Positions 27,524-36,687 of a DNA stretch of 64,000 nt are shown here, piece by piece. The DNA lies in NCBI RefSeq assembly GCF_001421165.1, contig NZ_LMKB01000001.1:49325-113324 (forward strand), in the 5' to 3' direction. Position 1 is the stretch's first letter, and each line of letters opens with the position of its first letter. The notes below the pieces were generated by a model. It ran no database searches, was not told the origin of the DNA, and saw nothing but the letters and a program-made list of their open reading frames with translations. The DNA comes from Frigoribacterium sp. Leaf8 (GTDB lineage Bacteria; Actinomycetota; Actinomycetes; Actinomycetales; Microbacteriaceae). A program made the position numbers and the translations under genes.

Positions 27524-30500
27524 TCAGATGACCGAGGCGCTCCAGTCGTCGGGGTTGCCGAAGCGGTGGGCCGTGATGGCGACGGCCTGCTCGCGCAGGA
27601 ACGGCAGCAGTTCGAGCCGGCCGGTCGGCGTGACCGGGGCCGCGAACACGGCCACCGCCGGGTCGCCGCCCAGGGCGTCCGCCAGGGCCGAGGAGGCGCG
27701 GGTCGCGTCACCGGCACCGGTCACCAACCGCACGCGCTCGGTCGACAGGCGCCCCGCACGCACCCGGTCGTGCCACGTGGCGTCGTCCTCGTGCACGACG
27801 TCGGATGCCGCGAGGCCGAGCGCACGGACGAGGGCGCCGGGCAGCTCGACCGACGACGACACCGTGAGCGGCGCGCCCGAGCGCAGACCGGCGAGCAACA
27901 CGCGGACCACGTCGGCCGGGGCCGCGCCGTCGGCGGCGCGGATCGTGACGGGCAGGGGACGGTAGCGCAGCAGGTCGCGCTCGAGGCCGAGGTCGCTGAC
28001 GTCACGGGCGACGCCGAACTCGGTGGCCCAGAAGTGCTCGTCGCTGGCGGCGGCGGCCCGCAGGTCGTCGGGGGCCGACGCACCCGACGCCCCGAGCAGG
28101 GGCGACGCGGCCTCGAGGGCGGCCAGGGCCTCGCGACCCGGGCGCGCCTCCTGCGGTTCGGTCAGCGTCGTCGGCTGCCAGGACCCCAGGTGCACGAGGT
28201 AGTTCGGCCCGCCCGCCTTGGCGCCGGCACCGACCGACGACTTCTTCCAGCCGCCGAACGGCTGGCGACGCACGATCGCCCCGGTGATGCCGCGGTTCAC
28301 GTAGAGGTTGCCCGCCTCGACGCGGTCGAGCCAGGTCGACAGCTCGGCGGGGTCGAGGGTGTGCAGACCCGCGGTCAGGCCGTAGTCGGTCGCGTTCTGC
28401 AGCTCGATCGCCTCGTCGAGCGTCTTCGCGGTCATGACGCCGAGCACCGGTCCGAAGTACTCGGTGAGGTGGAACTCGCTGCCCGCGGCGACGCCGGCGC
28501 GCACGCCGGGCGACCAGAGGCGCCCGGTGTCGTCGAGTCGCTTCGGCTCGACGAGCCAGGTCTCGCCCGCGCCGAGCGTGGTGAGCGCACGTTCGAGCTT
28601 GCCGTGGGCCGGCTCGACGATCGGGCCCATCTGCGTGGTGGGGTCGGAGGGCAGTCCGACGCGCATGGTCGACGCCGCGTCGACGAGTTGACGGCGGAAG
28701 CGCTCGGAGGTGGCGACCGAGCCGACCAGGATCACCAGGCTCGCCGCCGAGCACTTCTGACCCGCGTGGCCGAAGGCCGACTTGATGACGTCGGACGCGG
28801 CCAGGTCGAGGTCGGCACTGGGGGTGACGATGATGGCGTTCTTGCCGCTCGTCTCGGCGAGCAGGGGCAGGTCGGTGCGCCAGCTGGTGAACAGCGCGGC
28901 CGTCTCGAAGGCGCCGGTGAGGATCACGCGGTCGACCGACGGGTGCGACACCAGGTGACGACCGAGGTCGCCCTCGTCGACGTCGACCAGCTTCAGCACC
29001 TCGCGGGGCACGCCGGCGTCCCAGAGCGCCTGGACCATGACGGCCCCGCTGCGCTTGGCCTGGCCCGCCGGCTTGACGACGACGCTGCTGCCCGCGGCGA
29101 GCGCGGCGAGGGTCGAGCCGGCCGGGATCGCCAGGGGGAAGTTCCAGGGCGGCGTGACGAGGGTGAGTCGCTCGGGGACGAACGTCGCACCGTCGACCCG
29201 GTCGAGTTCTTCGGCGAGGTGGGCGTACCAGTTGGCGAAGTCGATGGCCTCGCTGACCTCGACGTCGCCCTCGGCGACCGTCTTGCCGGTCTCGCTCGCG
29301 GCGACCTCCATCAGGTCGGCGCGGCGGGCCGACAGCGTGGCCGCGGCCTCGCGCAGGATCGCGGCACGACCCGCGCCTCCGCGGTCGGACCAGGCGGCGG
29401 AGGCGGCGACGGCCTCGGCGACGATCGCGTCGAGCGTGGCCTCGTCGGTCACCCGGGCGGACTCGATCAGCTCGACGCCGAGGCGCGAGTCGGCCGAGCG
29501 GGCGGCGATCTCACGACCCCAGGCGCGGTTGTCGGCGAGGGCGGGGTCGGTGTCGGGCTCGTTGTCGAAGCCGCTGCCGGCCGCGCGGGGCTGCAACGCC
29601 TGGGCCGCGTCGAGGCGGCTCTGCACGCGGTGCGGTGCCGGGGTGTCTCCGTCGACCTCGGCGAGCGAGGCGAGGAACCGGCCCTTCTCGCGCTCGAACA
29701 TGGCCTCGTTCGAGGCGAGTTCGAAAACGGCGGACATGAAGTTCTCGCTCGACGCGTTCTCCTCGAGGCGGCGGATCAGGTAGCTGATGGCGACGTCGAA
29801 TTCTCGGGGGTGCACGACGGGCGTGTAGAGCAACAGCCCGCCGACGTCGGCCTTGACCAGCTCGGCCTGCCCCTCGGCCATGCCGAGCAGCATCTCGAAC
29901 TCGACCCGGTCGCTCACGCCACGGGCCTCGGCGAGCAGGTGGGCGAAGGCGATGTCGAAGAGGTTGTGACCGGCGACGCCGACGCGGACGGCACGGGTGC
30001 GTCCGGGGGTGAAGGCCCAGGTGAGGACGCGCTTGTAGTTGGTGTCGCTGTCCTGCTTGGTGCCGTAGGTGGCGAGCGGCCACTCGTGCACCGTGGCGTC
30101 CACGGTCTCCATCGCGAGGTTCGCGCCCTTGACGATGCGCACCTTGATCGCGGCCCCGCCGGCGTCGACCCGCTCGGTCGCCCAGGTGGTGAGGTGCTGC
30201 AGGGCGCCGAGGGCGTCGGGCAGGTAGGTCTGCAGGACGATGCCGGCCTCGAGGCCCTTCAGCTGCGGCTGGTCGAGGAGGCGCGTGAAGACCGCGATCG
30301 TCAGGTCGAGGTCGCGGTACTCCTCCATGTCGAGGTTGATGAACTTCGGCTTCGGCGACCGGGCGGCGAGTTCGTACAACGGGGTGAGCTTCTCGACGAC
30401 GCGCTCGACGGTCTCGTCGAAGGCCCACATCGAGAGCTGGCTGACGATGGACGAGACCTTGATCGACACGTAGTCGACGTCGTCGCGGGCGAGGAGCGCC

Positions 30501-31024
30501 CGGGTGCCGGCGAGGCGGTGCTCGGCCTCGGCGTCACCGAGGACGGCCTCGCCGAGCAGGTTGAGGTTGAGCCGCGTCCTGTCCTTCTTGATGTTCGCGA
30601 TGGCCGCACCGAGCTTGGCGGGGCGGGCGTCGGCGATGAGGTGGCCGACCATGCCGCGCAGGACGCGACGGGCGATCGGCACGACCACGCCGGGGAGCAC
30701 GGGTGCCATGACGCCGCCGAGACGCACGGCGGAACGCATGTGCCACGGCAGGAAGGCCGGTGCCTGCTTCGCCAGGGTCGACAGGTTGCGGGCCGCGACG
30801 CCGAGGTCCTCCGGCCGGACGACCCGGTCGACGAAACCGATCGTGAACGCGAGGCCCGACTCGTCCTTGAGGACCTGGGCGAGCAGGTGGGCCGAACCGG
30901 TGCTCGGGGCGCCGGACGCCTCGTGCGCCCAGCGGCGGGCGAGGGCGACGGCGTCGTCGCCGATGCCGACGGGCAGGAGCTGTTCAGCGGTGGACGGCCC
31001 CGCCGTCTCGTCGATGGTGGTCAT
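27524..31024 (-). CDS. putA: Bifunctional proline dehydrogenase / glutamate-semialdehyde dehydrogenase
   Basis: A 1166-aa PutA converting proline to glutamate. The N-terminal half is the FAD-dependent proline dehydrogenase barrel (NLNLLGEAVLGDAEAEHR, YVSIKVSSI, and KVRIVKGANLAMETV). The C-terminal half is the NAD-dependent aldehyde dehydrogenase with PPWNFPL, ETSGKNA and catalytic Cys in GQKCSAAS. A further ~180-residue C-terminal domain resembles that of type B PutAs. No DNA-binding domain is present, so it is not its own repressor. The ATG follows TACATT by 6 nt. Confidence 0.95.
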   Translation of the reverse strand: MTTIDETAGPSTAEQLLPVGIGDDAVALARRWAHEASGAPSTGSAHLLAQVLKDESGLAFTIGFVDRVVRPEDLGVAARNLSTLAKQAPAFLPWHMRSAVRLGGVMAPVLPGVVVPIARRVLRGMVGHLIADARPAKLGAAIANIKKDRTRLNLNLLGEAVLGDAEAEHRLAGTRALLARDDVDYVSIKVSSIVSQLSMWAFDETVERVVEKLTPLYELAARSPKPKFINLDMEEYRDLDLTIAVFTRLLDQPQLKGLEAGIVLQTYLPDALGALQHLTTWATERVDAGGAAIKVRIVKGANLAMETVDATVHEWPLATYGTKQDSDTNYKRVLTWAFTPGRTRAVRVGVAGHNLFDIAFAHLLAEARGVSDRVEFEMLLGMAEGQAELVKADVGGLLLYTPVVHPREFDVAISYLIRRLEENASSENFMSAVFELASNEAMFEREKGRFLASLAEVDGDTPAPHRVQSRLDAAQALQPRAAGSGFDNEPDTDPALADNRAWGREIAARSADSRLGVELIESARVTDEATLDAIVAEAVAASAAWSDRGGAGRAAILREAAATLSARRADLMEVAASETGKTVAEGDVEVSEAIDFANWYAHLAEELDRVDGATFVPERLTLVTPPWNFPLAIPAGSTLAALAAGSSVVVKPAGQAKRSGAVMVQALWDAGVPREVLKLVDVDEGDLGRHLVSHPSVDRVILTGAFETAALFTSWRTDLPLLAETSGKNAIIVTPSADLDLAASDVIKSAFGHAGQKCSAASLVILVGSVATSERFRRQLVDAASTMRVGLPSDPTTQMGPIVEPAHGKLERALTTLGAGETWLVEPKRLDDTGRLWSPGVRAGVAAGSEFHLTEYFGPVLGVMTAKTLDEAIELQNATDYGLTAGLHTLDPAELSTWLDRVEAGNLYVNRGITGAIVRRQPFGGWKKSSVGAGAKAGGPNYLVHLGSWQPTTLTEPQEARPGREALAALEAASPLLGASGASAPDDLRAAAASDEHFWATEFGVARDVSDLGLERDLLRYRPLPVTIRAADGAAPADVVRVLLAGLRSGAPLTVSSSVELPGALVRALGLAASDVVHEDDATWHDRVRAGRLSTERVRLVTGAGDATRASSALADALGGDPAVAVFAAPVTPTGRLELLPFLREQAVAITAHRFGNPDDWSASVI

Positions 31025-31030
31025 GGGATG

Positions 31031-31062
31031 AATGTAGGGCGGAACTTGCCACCTGGCAAGGT
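31031..31062 (-). promoter_or_regulatory. putA promoter with overlapping palindrome
   Basis: On the minus strand TTGCCA (-35, 31054-31059), 17 nt, TACATT (-10, 31031-31036), then ATG 6 nt on. The -35 is one arm of a palindrome CTTGCCA-CC-TGGCAAG (31045-31060), a natural repressor site. The repressor is not encoded nearby. Confidence 0.65.
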
Positions 31063-31228
31063 TTGACACGAGACCGTAACGTGGCCGCGCCTCCTTCTCC
31101 ACGAGGGGTCGATCGGCACTGGCGGCGAGGGCCGGACAGCGCTACCTTGGGCGCGTTCAGGCGGTGCACAGCGGCCGCCAAGACGGACCCGTCTGCGGAT
31201 GGACGGGCCCCCTGCACCGGGAGCACCC

Positions 31229-32278
31229 ATGGCGATGATCGAGGCCCGCGGCCTCACGAAGACCTACCGGTCGAAGTCCGGCCCGGTCCACGCACTGACC
31301 GGCCTCGACCTGATCGTGCCCGAGGGCACCGTCAAGGCGCTGCTCGGGCCGAACGGCGCGGGCAAGACCACGGGCGTCAAGATGCTCACCACCCTCGAAC
31401 GTCCGGACGCCGGCACGGCCACGATCGCCGGGCTCGACGTCGACGCCGACGCCCAGGCCGTGCGCCGCTCGATCGGCGTCTCGGGGCAGTACGCCGCGGT
31501 CGACGAGAACCTCACCGGATTCGAGAACCTCGACATGATCGGGAGGCTATACCACCTGGGCAGCCGAGTGAGTCGGGATCGCGCCCGCGAGCTGATCGAG
31601 GTCTTCGACCTCGCCGCTGCGGGCGACCGGCCGGTCAAGGGCTTCTCGGGCGGCATGCGCCGACGGATCGACCTCGCCGGGGCGCTCGTGACGAATCCGC
31701 GCGTGCTCTTCCTCGACGAGCCGACGACGGGGCTCGATCCCCGCAGCCGCCTCGCCCTCTGGGACATCATCACCGGGCTGGTCGACGGTGGCACGACGGT
31801 GCTGCTGACCACGCAGTACCTCGAGGAGGCCGATCGCCTGGCCGACGACATCTCGGTCATCGACGGTGGCGCCGTCATCGCCGAGGGCACGGCCGACCAG
31901 CTCAAGGCCCAGGTCGGCGGCCACCGCCTCGTCGTCGCCCTCGTCGACGAGGCGCGGGCCGACCAGGCGGTCGAGGTGCTCCGGCGGCACGGCGACTCCG
32001 AGCCGACCGTCGGGGCCGACGGCCGCCAGCTCGAGGTCGCGGTCACCGACGGCCCGACCGCTCTGCAGCGGACGCTCGCCGACCTCGGGGCGGCCGGCAT
32101 CGAGCTGCACGACGCCGGCATGCGACGCCCCACCCTCGACGACGTGTTCCTCCAGCTCACCGGCCACCGCGCGGCCGACGACGACGCGCGCGACGACCAC
32201 GACTCCCCCGACGACGACCCGGCCGGCGGTCGAGGTCGCGGTCGGCGCGGTGCGAAGAAGAGAGAGGCACGGGCATGA
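31229..32278 (+). CDS. ABC exporter ATPase (DrrA-like)
   Basis: A 349-aa ATP-binding subunit of a two-gene drug exporter. Walker A GPNGAGKTT is near residue 51, the signature FSGGMRRR and Walker B VLFLDEPTTGLD follow, and the DrrA-type C-terminal domain is followed by a low-complexity Asp/Arg tail. Start ATG at 31229 with GGGAG upstream. Its stop overlaps the permease start (ATGA). Confidence 0.92.
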   Translation: MAMIEARGLTKTYRSKSGPVHALTGLDLIVPEGTVKALLGPNGAGKTTGVKMLTTLERPDAGTATIAGLDVDADAQAVRRSIGVSGQYAAVDENLTGFENLDMIGRLYHLGSRVSRDRARELIEVFDLAAAGDRPVKGFSGGMRRRIDLAGALVTNPRVLFLDEPTTGLDPRSRLALWDIITGLVDGGTTVLLTTQYLEEADRLADDISVIDGGAVIAEGTADQLKAQVGGHRLVVALVDEARADQAVEVLRRHGDSEPTVGADGRQLEVAVTDGPTALQRTLADLGAAGIELHDAGMRRPTLDDVFLQLTGHRAADDDARDDHDSPDDDPAGGRGRGRRGAKKREARA

Positions 32279-33129
32279 CCACCACCGGAACCACCTCCGC
32301 CCTGGCGCAGACGCTCGTCCCGTCGACCGACACGGGCCTCGGCACCTGGGCCTCGGACGGCTGGACGGTCACCAAGCGCAACCTGATCAAGGTGAAGCGC
32401 TCGCCCGACATGCTGATCTTCGCCGTGCTGCAGCCGATCATGTTCGTCCTGCTCTTCAGCCAGGTCTACGGCGGTGCCATCGCCGTCCAGGGCACCGACT
32501 ACACGCAGTTCCTCATGGCGGGCATCTTCGCGCAGACCGTGGTCTTCGGCTCGACCTTCTCCGGTGCCGCCATGGCCCAAGACCTGAAGGAGGGCATCAT
32601 CGACCGGTTCCGCACCCTGCCGATGAGCCCGTCGGCCGTGCTGATCGGTCGCACGAACAGCGACCTGGCGCTCAACACGATCTCGATGGTCATCATGATG
32701 CTCACCGGTCTCGCCGTCGGCTGGAGGGTCAACGCCTCACCTGCCTCGTTCGTGGGCGGGGTCGCCCTGCTGCTGCTGTTCAGCTACTCGTTCAGCTGGG
32801 TTATGGCCCTGCTCGGCATGAGCGTCAAGACGCCCGAGACCATCAACAACGCGTCGTTCATGATCCTGTTCCCGTTGACCTTCGTCTCGAACGCGTTCGT
32901 GCCGAGCGACACCCTGCCGACCGTGCTGAGGGTCTTCGCCGAGTGGAACCCGGTGTCGTCGCTCGTGCAGGCCGCCCGCACCTCGTTCGGCAACCTGGGT
33001 GACACCCCGGTGCCCGACATCTGGACGATGCAGCACCCCTACGCGACCGTCCTGCTCGGCATCACCGTGATGCTGGTGGTCTTCGTGCCGCTGTGCATCC
33101 GCAAGTTCCAGCGCATCAGCGCGAAGTAG
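32275..33129 (+). CDS. ABC exporter permease (DrrB-like, ABC-2 type)
   Basis: A 284-aa ABC-2 permease with six hydrophobic segments and the family's cytoplasmic motif EGIIDRFRTLPMSPSAVL. It pairs with the overlapping ATPase gene. Substrates are probably hydrophobic drugs or lipids. The convergent tetR downstream might regulate it or the MFS gene. An exact 11-mer lies at 33177 between the two stops. Confidence 0.92.
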   Translation: MTTTGTTSALAQTLVPSTDTGLGTWASDGWTVTKRNLIKVKRSPDMLIFAVLQPIMFVLLFSQVYGGAIAVQGTDYTQFLMAGIFAQTVVFGSTFSGAAMAQDLKEGIIDRFRTLPMSPSAVLIGRTNSDLALNTISMVIMMLTGLAVGWRVNASPASFVGGVALLLLFSYSFSWVMALLGMSVKTPETINNASFMILFPLTFVSNAFVPSDTLPTVLRVFAEWNPVSSLVQAARTSFGNLGDTPVPDIWTMQHPYATVLLGITVMLVVFVPLCIRKFQRISAK

Positions 33130-33188
33130 CGGACGCCGGACGCCCGTCGCCTGCCGTTGGCGTCGCCCGTCCGCCGAGGAGGCGCGGG

Positions 33189-33881
33189 TCAGCCCGCGTG
33201 CCCGGCCGCCTCGCGCACGGCGGTGTCGAGTTCGCTCGTCGGCACCGTGAGGACGCTCCCGATCACGAGGCGCATGAGGGCCGGGACGTCCACGGCGTCG
33301 CGCTCGTACAACCACTGCAACTGCAGACCGTCCTGCACGGCGAGCACGACGCGGGCCGCCGACTCGGCGGTGTAGCCGTCGCGCAACCAACCGCGGGCTT
33401 GCGCGAGCCCGAGGTAGGCCGACGTCGACGAGACGATGCGCTCGTAGTAGTCGGCGTAGTAGCGGTGCGCCGGGTGGTCGGGCGAGGTGGCCTCGGCGGA
33501 CGCCGTGATGAACAGCGAGATGACGACCGGCACGTCGACGTTGTACTCGGCGAGCGCGACGAGCTCGTCGACGCGCATGCCACCGTCGTCGTCGAAGTGG
33601 CGTCGCAGTCGTTCGTCGCGCCGCCGGAGCACGGCCATCAGCAGTTCGTCCTTGGTCGGGAAATAGTGCATGAGCGACTGGTGCGAGACGCCGCACCGCC
33701 GCGCGATCTCGCGCAGGGTGGCACCGTGGAACCCGACCTTGCCGAAGACCGGCAGGGCCGCGTCGAGGATCGCCTCGCGCTTGGCGATGCCCTTGCGGTA
33801 GCGACCGGGTTCGCGCACCGCAGCGACCGGCGGGACGTCGGTGACGTCGGCGCGGGTCGTGTCGGGCTCGGGGGCGTCCAT
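33189..33881 (-). CDS. TetR-family regulator
   Basis: A 230-aa regulator. The DNA-binding helix-turn-helix is at about residues 36-80 (GFHGATLREIARRCGVSHQSLMHYF), followed by an all-helical ligand domain. The ATG at 33881 follows TAGGCT (33889-33894) by 7 nt, a leaderless pattern. It is divergent from an MFS gene; a perfect palindrome lies between them. Confidence 0.92.
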   Translation of the reverse strand: MDAPEPDTTRADVTDVPPVAAVREPGRYRKGIAKREAILDAALPVFGKVGFHGATLREIARRCGVSHQSLMHYFPTKDELLMAVLRRRDERLRRHFDDDGGMRVDELVALAEYNVDVPVVISLFITASAEATSPDHPAHRYYADYYERIVSSTSAYLGLAQARGWLRDGYTAESAARVVLAVQDGLQLQWLYERDAVDVPALMRLVIGSVLTVPTSELDTAVREAAGHAG

Positions 33882-33915
33882 CGGGGTCAGCCTAGGTCGT
33901 CCCCGCGCGGATGAC

Positions 33916-33936
33916 GACGCCGCGGGACGCGGCGTC
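33916..33936. promoter_or_regulatory. Candidate TetR operator
   Basis: GACGCCGCG-GGA-CGCGGCGTC, a perfect 9-bp inverted repeat in the 86-nt divergent region between tetR and the MFS gene, upstream of both -10 boxes. Its size fits a TetR dimer site. The GC-rich sequence makes chance symmetry possible. Confidence 0.55.
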
Positions 33937-33967
33937 CGCACACGGTGCGTCGGCATAGAGTTCAGCG

Positions 33968-35215
33968 GTGCCGTGGTCGCTGCTGAGAACGCCTGCCTTC
34001 CGGGCCCTCTGGGTCGGGCGCCTGTTCTCGTGGGTGGGCAGCGGCTTCGCGCCCCTGGCCATCGTCTTCGCGGCGATCGACCTGGGGGCCGACGCCGTCG
34101 ACCTCGGGCTCGTGGTCGTCGCCCGGTCGGTGCCCAACATCGCCCTGGTCCTGGTCGGCGGTGCCCTCGCGGACCGCTTCTCGAAACGCACCGTCGCGAT
34201 CGCCTCGTCGTGGCTGTCGGCGGCGTCGCTCGTCGTCGCGGCCGCCCTGATGCTGACCCAGACCGAGACGTTGCCCACCCTCGCGGCGGTCGGCGCGGTG
34301 AGCGGCGCCGCAGCCGCCTTCTTCGGCCCTGCCACGAGCGCGCTGCTGCGCGAGACCGTCCCCGACGACCGGCTCCGGGACGCGACGGTGCTCAGCCGCG
34401 TCGGCATGAACGTCGGGTTGGTGATCGGCACGGCGGTGGGCGGGGCCGTCGTGGCGACCGCCGGATCGGGCGTCGCCCTGGCCGTCGGCGCGGTCGTCTT
34501 CGTGGTCGCGGCGGCCGTCTTCGTGGGGTTGCCCCGGGACGGTGCCCGCGCCTCCGGAGGGACGTCGGTGCTCGGGGACCTCGGCAGCGGACTCGGCTTC
34601 GTCTGGCGCACGCGCTGGCTCGTCTCGACCGCGGCGCTCGCGTTCACGTTCCAGTTCGCCTTCGCGGGCGGGGTCCAGGTGGTGGGCCCGCTCGTGGCCG
34701 ACCAGTCGTTCGGACGTCTGCTCTGGGGTTTCGCGGGTGCCCTGCAGACCCTCGGCCTGATCGTCGGGGCGTACTGGGCCGGGGCCCTCCGCGGGCGGCT
34801 CCGGTTGTGGGCCGCCTGCCTCGGCGCCGCGGCGCTGGCCCTGCCGCTCGTGCTGCTGTCGTTCGCCTACGGCACCGACCCCGTGGTCTTCGACCCGCTG
34901 CACTGGTTCTTCTGGATCAGCCTCGGCCTCTTCGCCGCCAGCGTCGGGCTCGAGGTCTTCACGGTGCCGCTGGACGTGGTCGTCCAGCGGCAGGTGCCGG
35001 GGGCCTACCTGGGGCGCGTCTTCTCGTGCCTGACGCTGGCGTCGTTGGCGGGCGTGCCCGTCGGCGAGGTGGTGGTCGGACCGCTCACCCAGGTGATCGG
35101 CACCCCGGCCACCCTCGCCGCCCTGGCCGGCCTCGTGGTCGCCGTCGCGGTGGCCGTGGCGCTGAGCTCACGGGTGCGACGGATCGACGCCGGCCAGGAG
35201 GCGCGGGTCAGCTGA
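33968..35215 (+). CDS. MFS transporter
   Basis: A 415-aa major-facilitator protein with about twelve membrane helices, starting RTPAFRALWVGRLFSWVGSG as in the enterobactin-exporter/DHA3-like group. GTG at 33968 follows TAGAGT (33956-33961) by 6 nt. The exact 11-mer at 35196 supplies the last coding residues (QEARVS). The stop overlaps the convergent 78-aa gene by 8 nt. Probably a TetR-controlled efflux pump. Confidence 0.9.
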   Translation: MPWSLLRTPAFRALWVGRLFSWVGSGFAPLAIVFAAIDLGADAVDLGLVVVARSVPNIALVLVGGALADRFSKRTVAIASSWLSAASLVVAAALMLTQTETLPTLAAVGAVSGAAAAFFGPATSALLRETVPDDRLRDATVLSRVGMNVGLVIGTAVGGAVVATAGSGVALAVGAVVFVVAAAVFVGLPRDGARASGGTSVLGDLGSGLGFVWRTRWLVSTAALAFTFQFAFAGGVQVVGPLVADQSFGRLLWGFAGALQTLGLIVGAYWAGALRGRLRLWAACLGAAALALPLVLLSFAYGTDPVVFDPLHWFFWISLGLFAASVGLEVFTVPLDVVVQRQVPGAYLGRVFSCLTLASLAGVPVGEVVVGPLTQVIGTPATLAALAGLVVAVAVAVALSSRVRRIDAGQEARVS

Positions 35216-35444
35216 AGTCGCCGCGCTCGATCGCCTCGGCGTACTTGCGGACGTCCGGGCCGGGCTCGTAGTCGATGAAGCGGTCCTTGACGGCGTCGTT
35301 GATCGCCTTGAAGGACTCCTCCCACGACTCGCCCGAGTGGGCTGCGGCCGCGTCGCGGACGGCATCACGCAGCACGTTGTCGGCGTCGGTCAGGATCTTG
35401 TCACGCGCTTCGTCGTTCCAGCGCACGTCGTTCAGGTCGGCCAT
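35208..35444 (-). CDS. Small acidic hypothetical protein (78 aa)
   Basis: A 78-aa hydrophilic, mainly helical protein starting MADLNDVRWNDEARDKILTD. No motif was recognised. Its start has GAGGAGAAC upstream (35446-35454). The last 8 nt overlap the stop of the convergent MFS gene, leaving no intergenic terminator. Confidence 0.75.
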   Translation of the reverse strand: MADLNDVRWNDEARDKILTDADNVLRDAVRDAAAAHSGESWEESFKAINDAVKDRFIDYEPGPDVRKYAEAIERGDFS

Positions 35445-35493
35445 GGTGTTCTCCTCGTGGGGTGGGGCGGTGGTGGGTGGGGTGCGGCTGGTG

Positions 35494-35703
35494 CTACTTC
35501 TTCTTCGGGCTCAACGACGAACCCTTGTGGGCGGCCTTCGCCCCGCTCTTGTCGCTCTCGACGACGAAGTAGGGCTCGTCGTCCGAGGCCTTGAACTTCT
35601 GCCCGTCGAGCTGGAACTCCTCGACGCGCTTCTCCACGACCGTGCCGTGGGTCTCGCCCTGGGGGGTGTTCCAGGTGACGTGATCTCCCTTGCTGAACGA
35701 CAT
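35494..35703 (-). CDS. HVA1/TUDOR-domain (DUF2945-like) protein
   Basis: A 69-aa protein (MSFSKGDHVTWNTPQGETHG) matching the small DUF2945/HVA1 family with an SH3-like Tudor fold and a Lys-rich tail SLSPKKK. The ribosome site AAGGAGG is part of a near-copy of the dispersed repeat (AAGGAGGCGCGATG). Function unknown, possibly nucleic-acid binding. Confidence 0.85.
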   Translation of the reverse strand: MSFSKGDHVTWNTPQGETHGTVVEKRVEEFQLDGQKFKASDDEPYFVVESDKSGAKAAHKGSSLSPKKK

Positions 35704-35854
35704 CGCGCCTCCTTGGTGTGTCGATCCGTCCGTCGGCGTCCGGTGCCGCGCGGTGGTGGCGTGGACGGTACCCCGCCCGTGCCGACCCGTCACCCAGCGA
35801 CGCGGGGTACAGGGCGCGGCGATCCGTGGTCGGGCGGGCGGCGGGCCGGACCGG

Positions 35855-36619
35855 TCAGACCGAGAAGCCGCCGTCGGCCTTGATCAGCTGGCCCGAGATC
35901 CAGCGCCCCTCGGGCGACAGCAGGAAGCGCACGACCGGGCCGAGGTCGGCGGGCGTGCCGAGACGGCCGGTCGGTTGCCGCTCGATGCCGCTCGCGCGGA
36001 TCTCGTCGTCCATCCAGCCCGTGTCGATCGGCCCGGGGTTCAGGGCGTTCGACGAGACGCCGAGGTGCCCGAGCTCCCGGGCGGCCGCGATGACGAGCCG
36101 GTCGAGGGCGCCCTTGCTCGAGCCGTAGGGCAGGTTGTGCACGACGTGGTCACTCGTGAGGGCGACGATGCGGGCACCGTCGTCGAGGAGGTCGACCGGG
36201 GGCAGCTGCTCGGCGAACGCCTTGATCGCGAGCCACGCCGCCCGCACGTTGACGGCGTAGTGCGCGTCCCAGCTCTCGAGCGTCGTGTCGAGGATCGACG
36301 AGTCCACGCTGTGCGAGTGCGACAGCACGAGCGCCGTCACCGGCCCCAGGTCGTCGTTCACCGCCCCGAGGAGGCGCGCGGGGGTCGCGGGGTCCGCCAG
36401 ATCCGCCGGGTACACGGCCACGCGCGCACCCGCGGCCTCGAGCTCGCCGACGAGCGACCCCACGTCGACGGCCTTGAGACCCCAGGGCATGGCGGCGTCG
36501 TAACCGTCCCAGGTGGTCAGGGCGAGGTCCCACCCGTCGGCGGCGAGCTCGTGGGCGACGCCGTTCGCGATCGAGTTCGTGCGGCCGGCACCGGTGAGCA
36601 GACAGATCTTCTTCGACAT
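35855..36619 (-). CDS. Short-chain dehydrogenase/reductase
   Basis: A 254-aa Rossmann oxidoreductase with cofactor loop TGAGRTNSIANG (an enoyl-reductase-like variant of the usual TGxxxGxG), catalytic Ser in LTSD and YGSSK as YxxxK, and an ending GQLIKADGGFSV. The start is ATG at 36619 with AAGGAG upstream; an ATG 18 nt earlier lacks a site. Substrate unknown. Confidence 0.9.
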   Translation of the reverse strand: MSKKICLLTGAGRTNSIANGVAHELAADGWDLALTTWDGYDAAMPWGLKAVDVGSLVGELEAAGARVAVYPADLADPATPARLLGAVNDDLGPVTALVLSHSHSVDSSILDTTLESWDAHYAVNVRAAWLAIKAFAEQLPPVDLLDDGARIVALTSDHVVHNLPYGSSKGALDRLVIAAARELGHLGVSSNALNPGPIDTGWMDDEIRASGIERQPTGRLGTPADLGPVVRFLLSPEGRWISGQLIKADGGFSV

Positions 36620-36687
36620 GCGGGTCTCCTTCGACATCCGCTCAGCTTGTCAGACCGGTCGGCGCCGGCGGGGTCACGCGAGAGGAA

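Noticed and set aside
27455-31066. 1203-codon plus-strand open frame opposite putA, and similar long antisense frames
   Set aside because: PutA on the minus strand has full domain and motif support. In about 70 percent GC DNA, stop codons are rare and the antisense frames are low-complexity shadows without recognisable motifs or ribosome sites.
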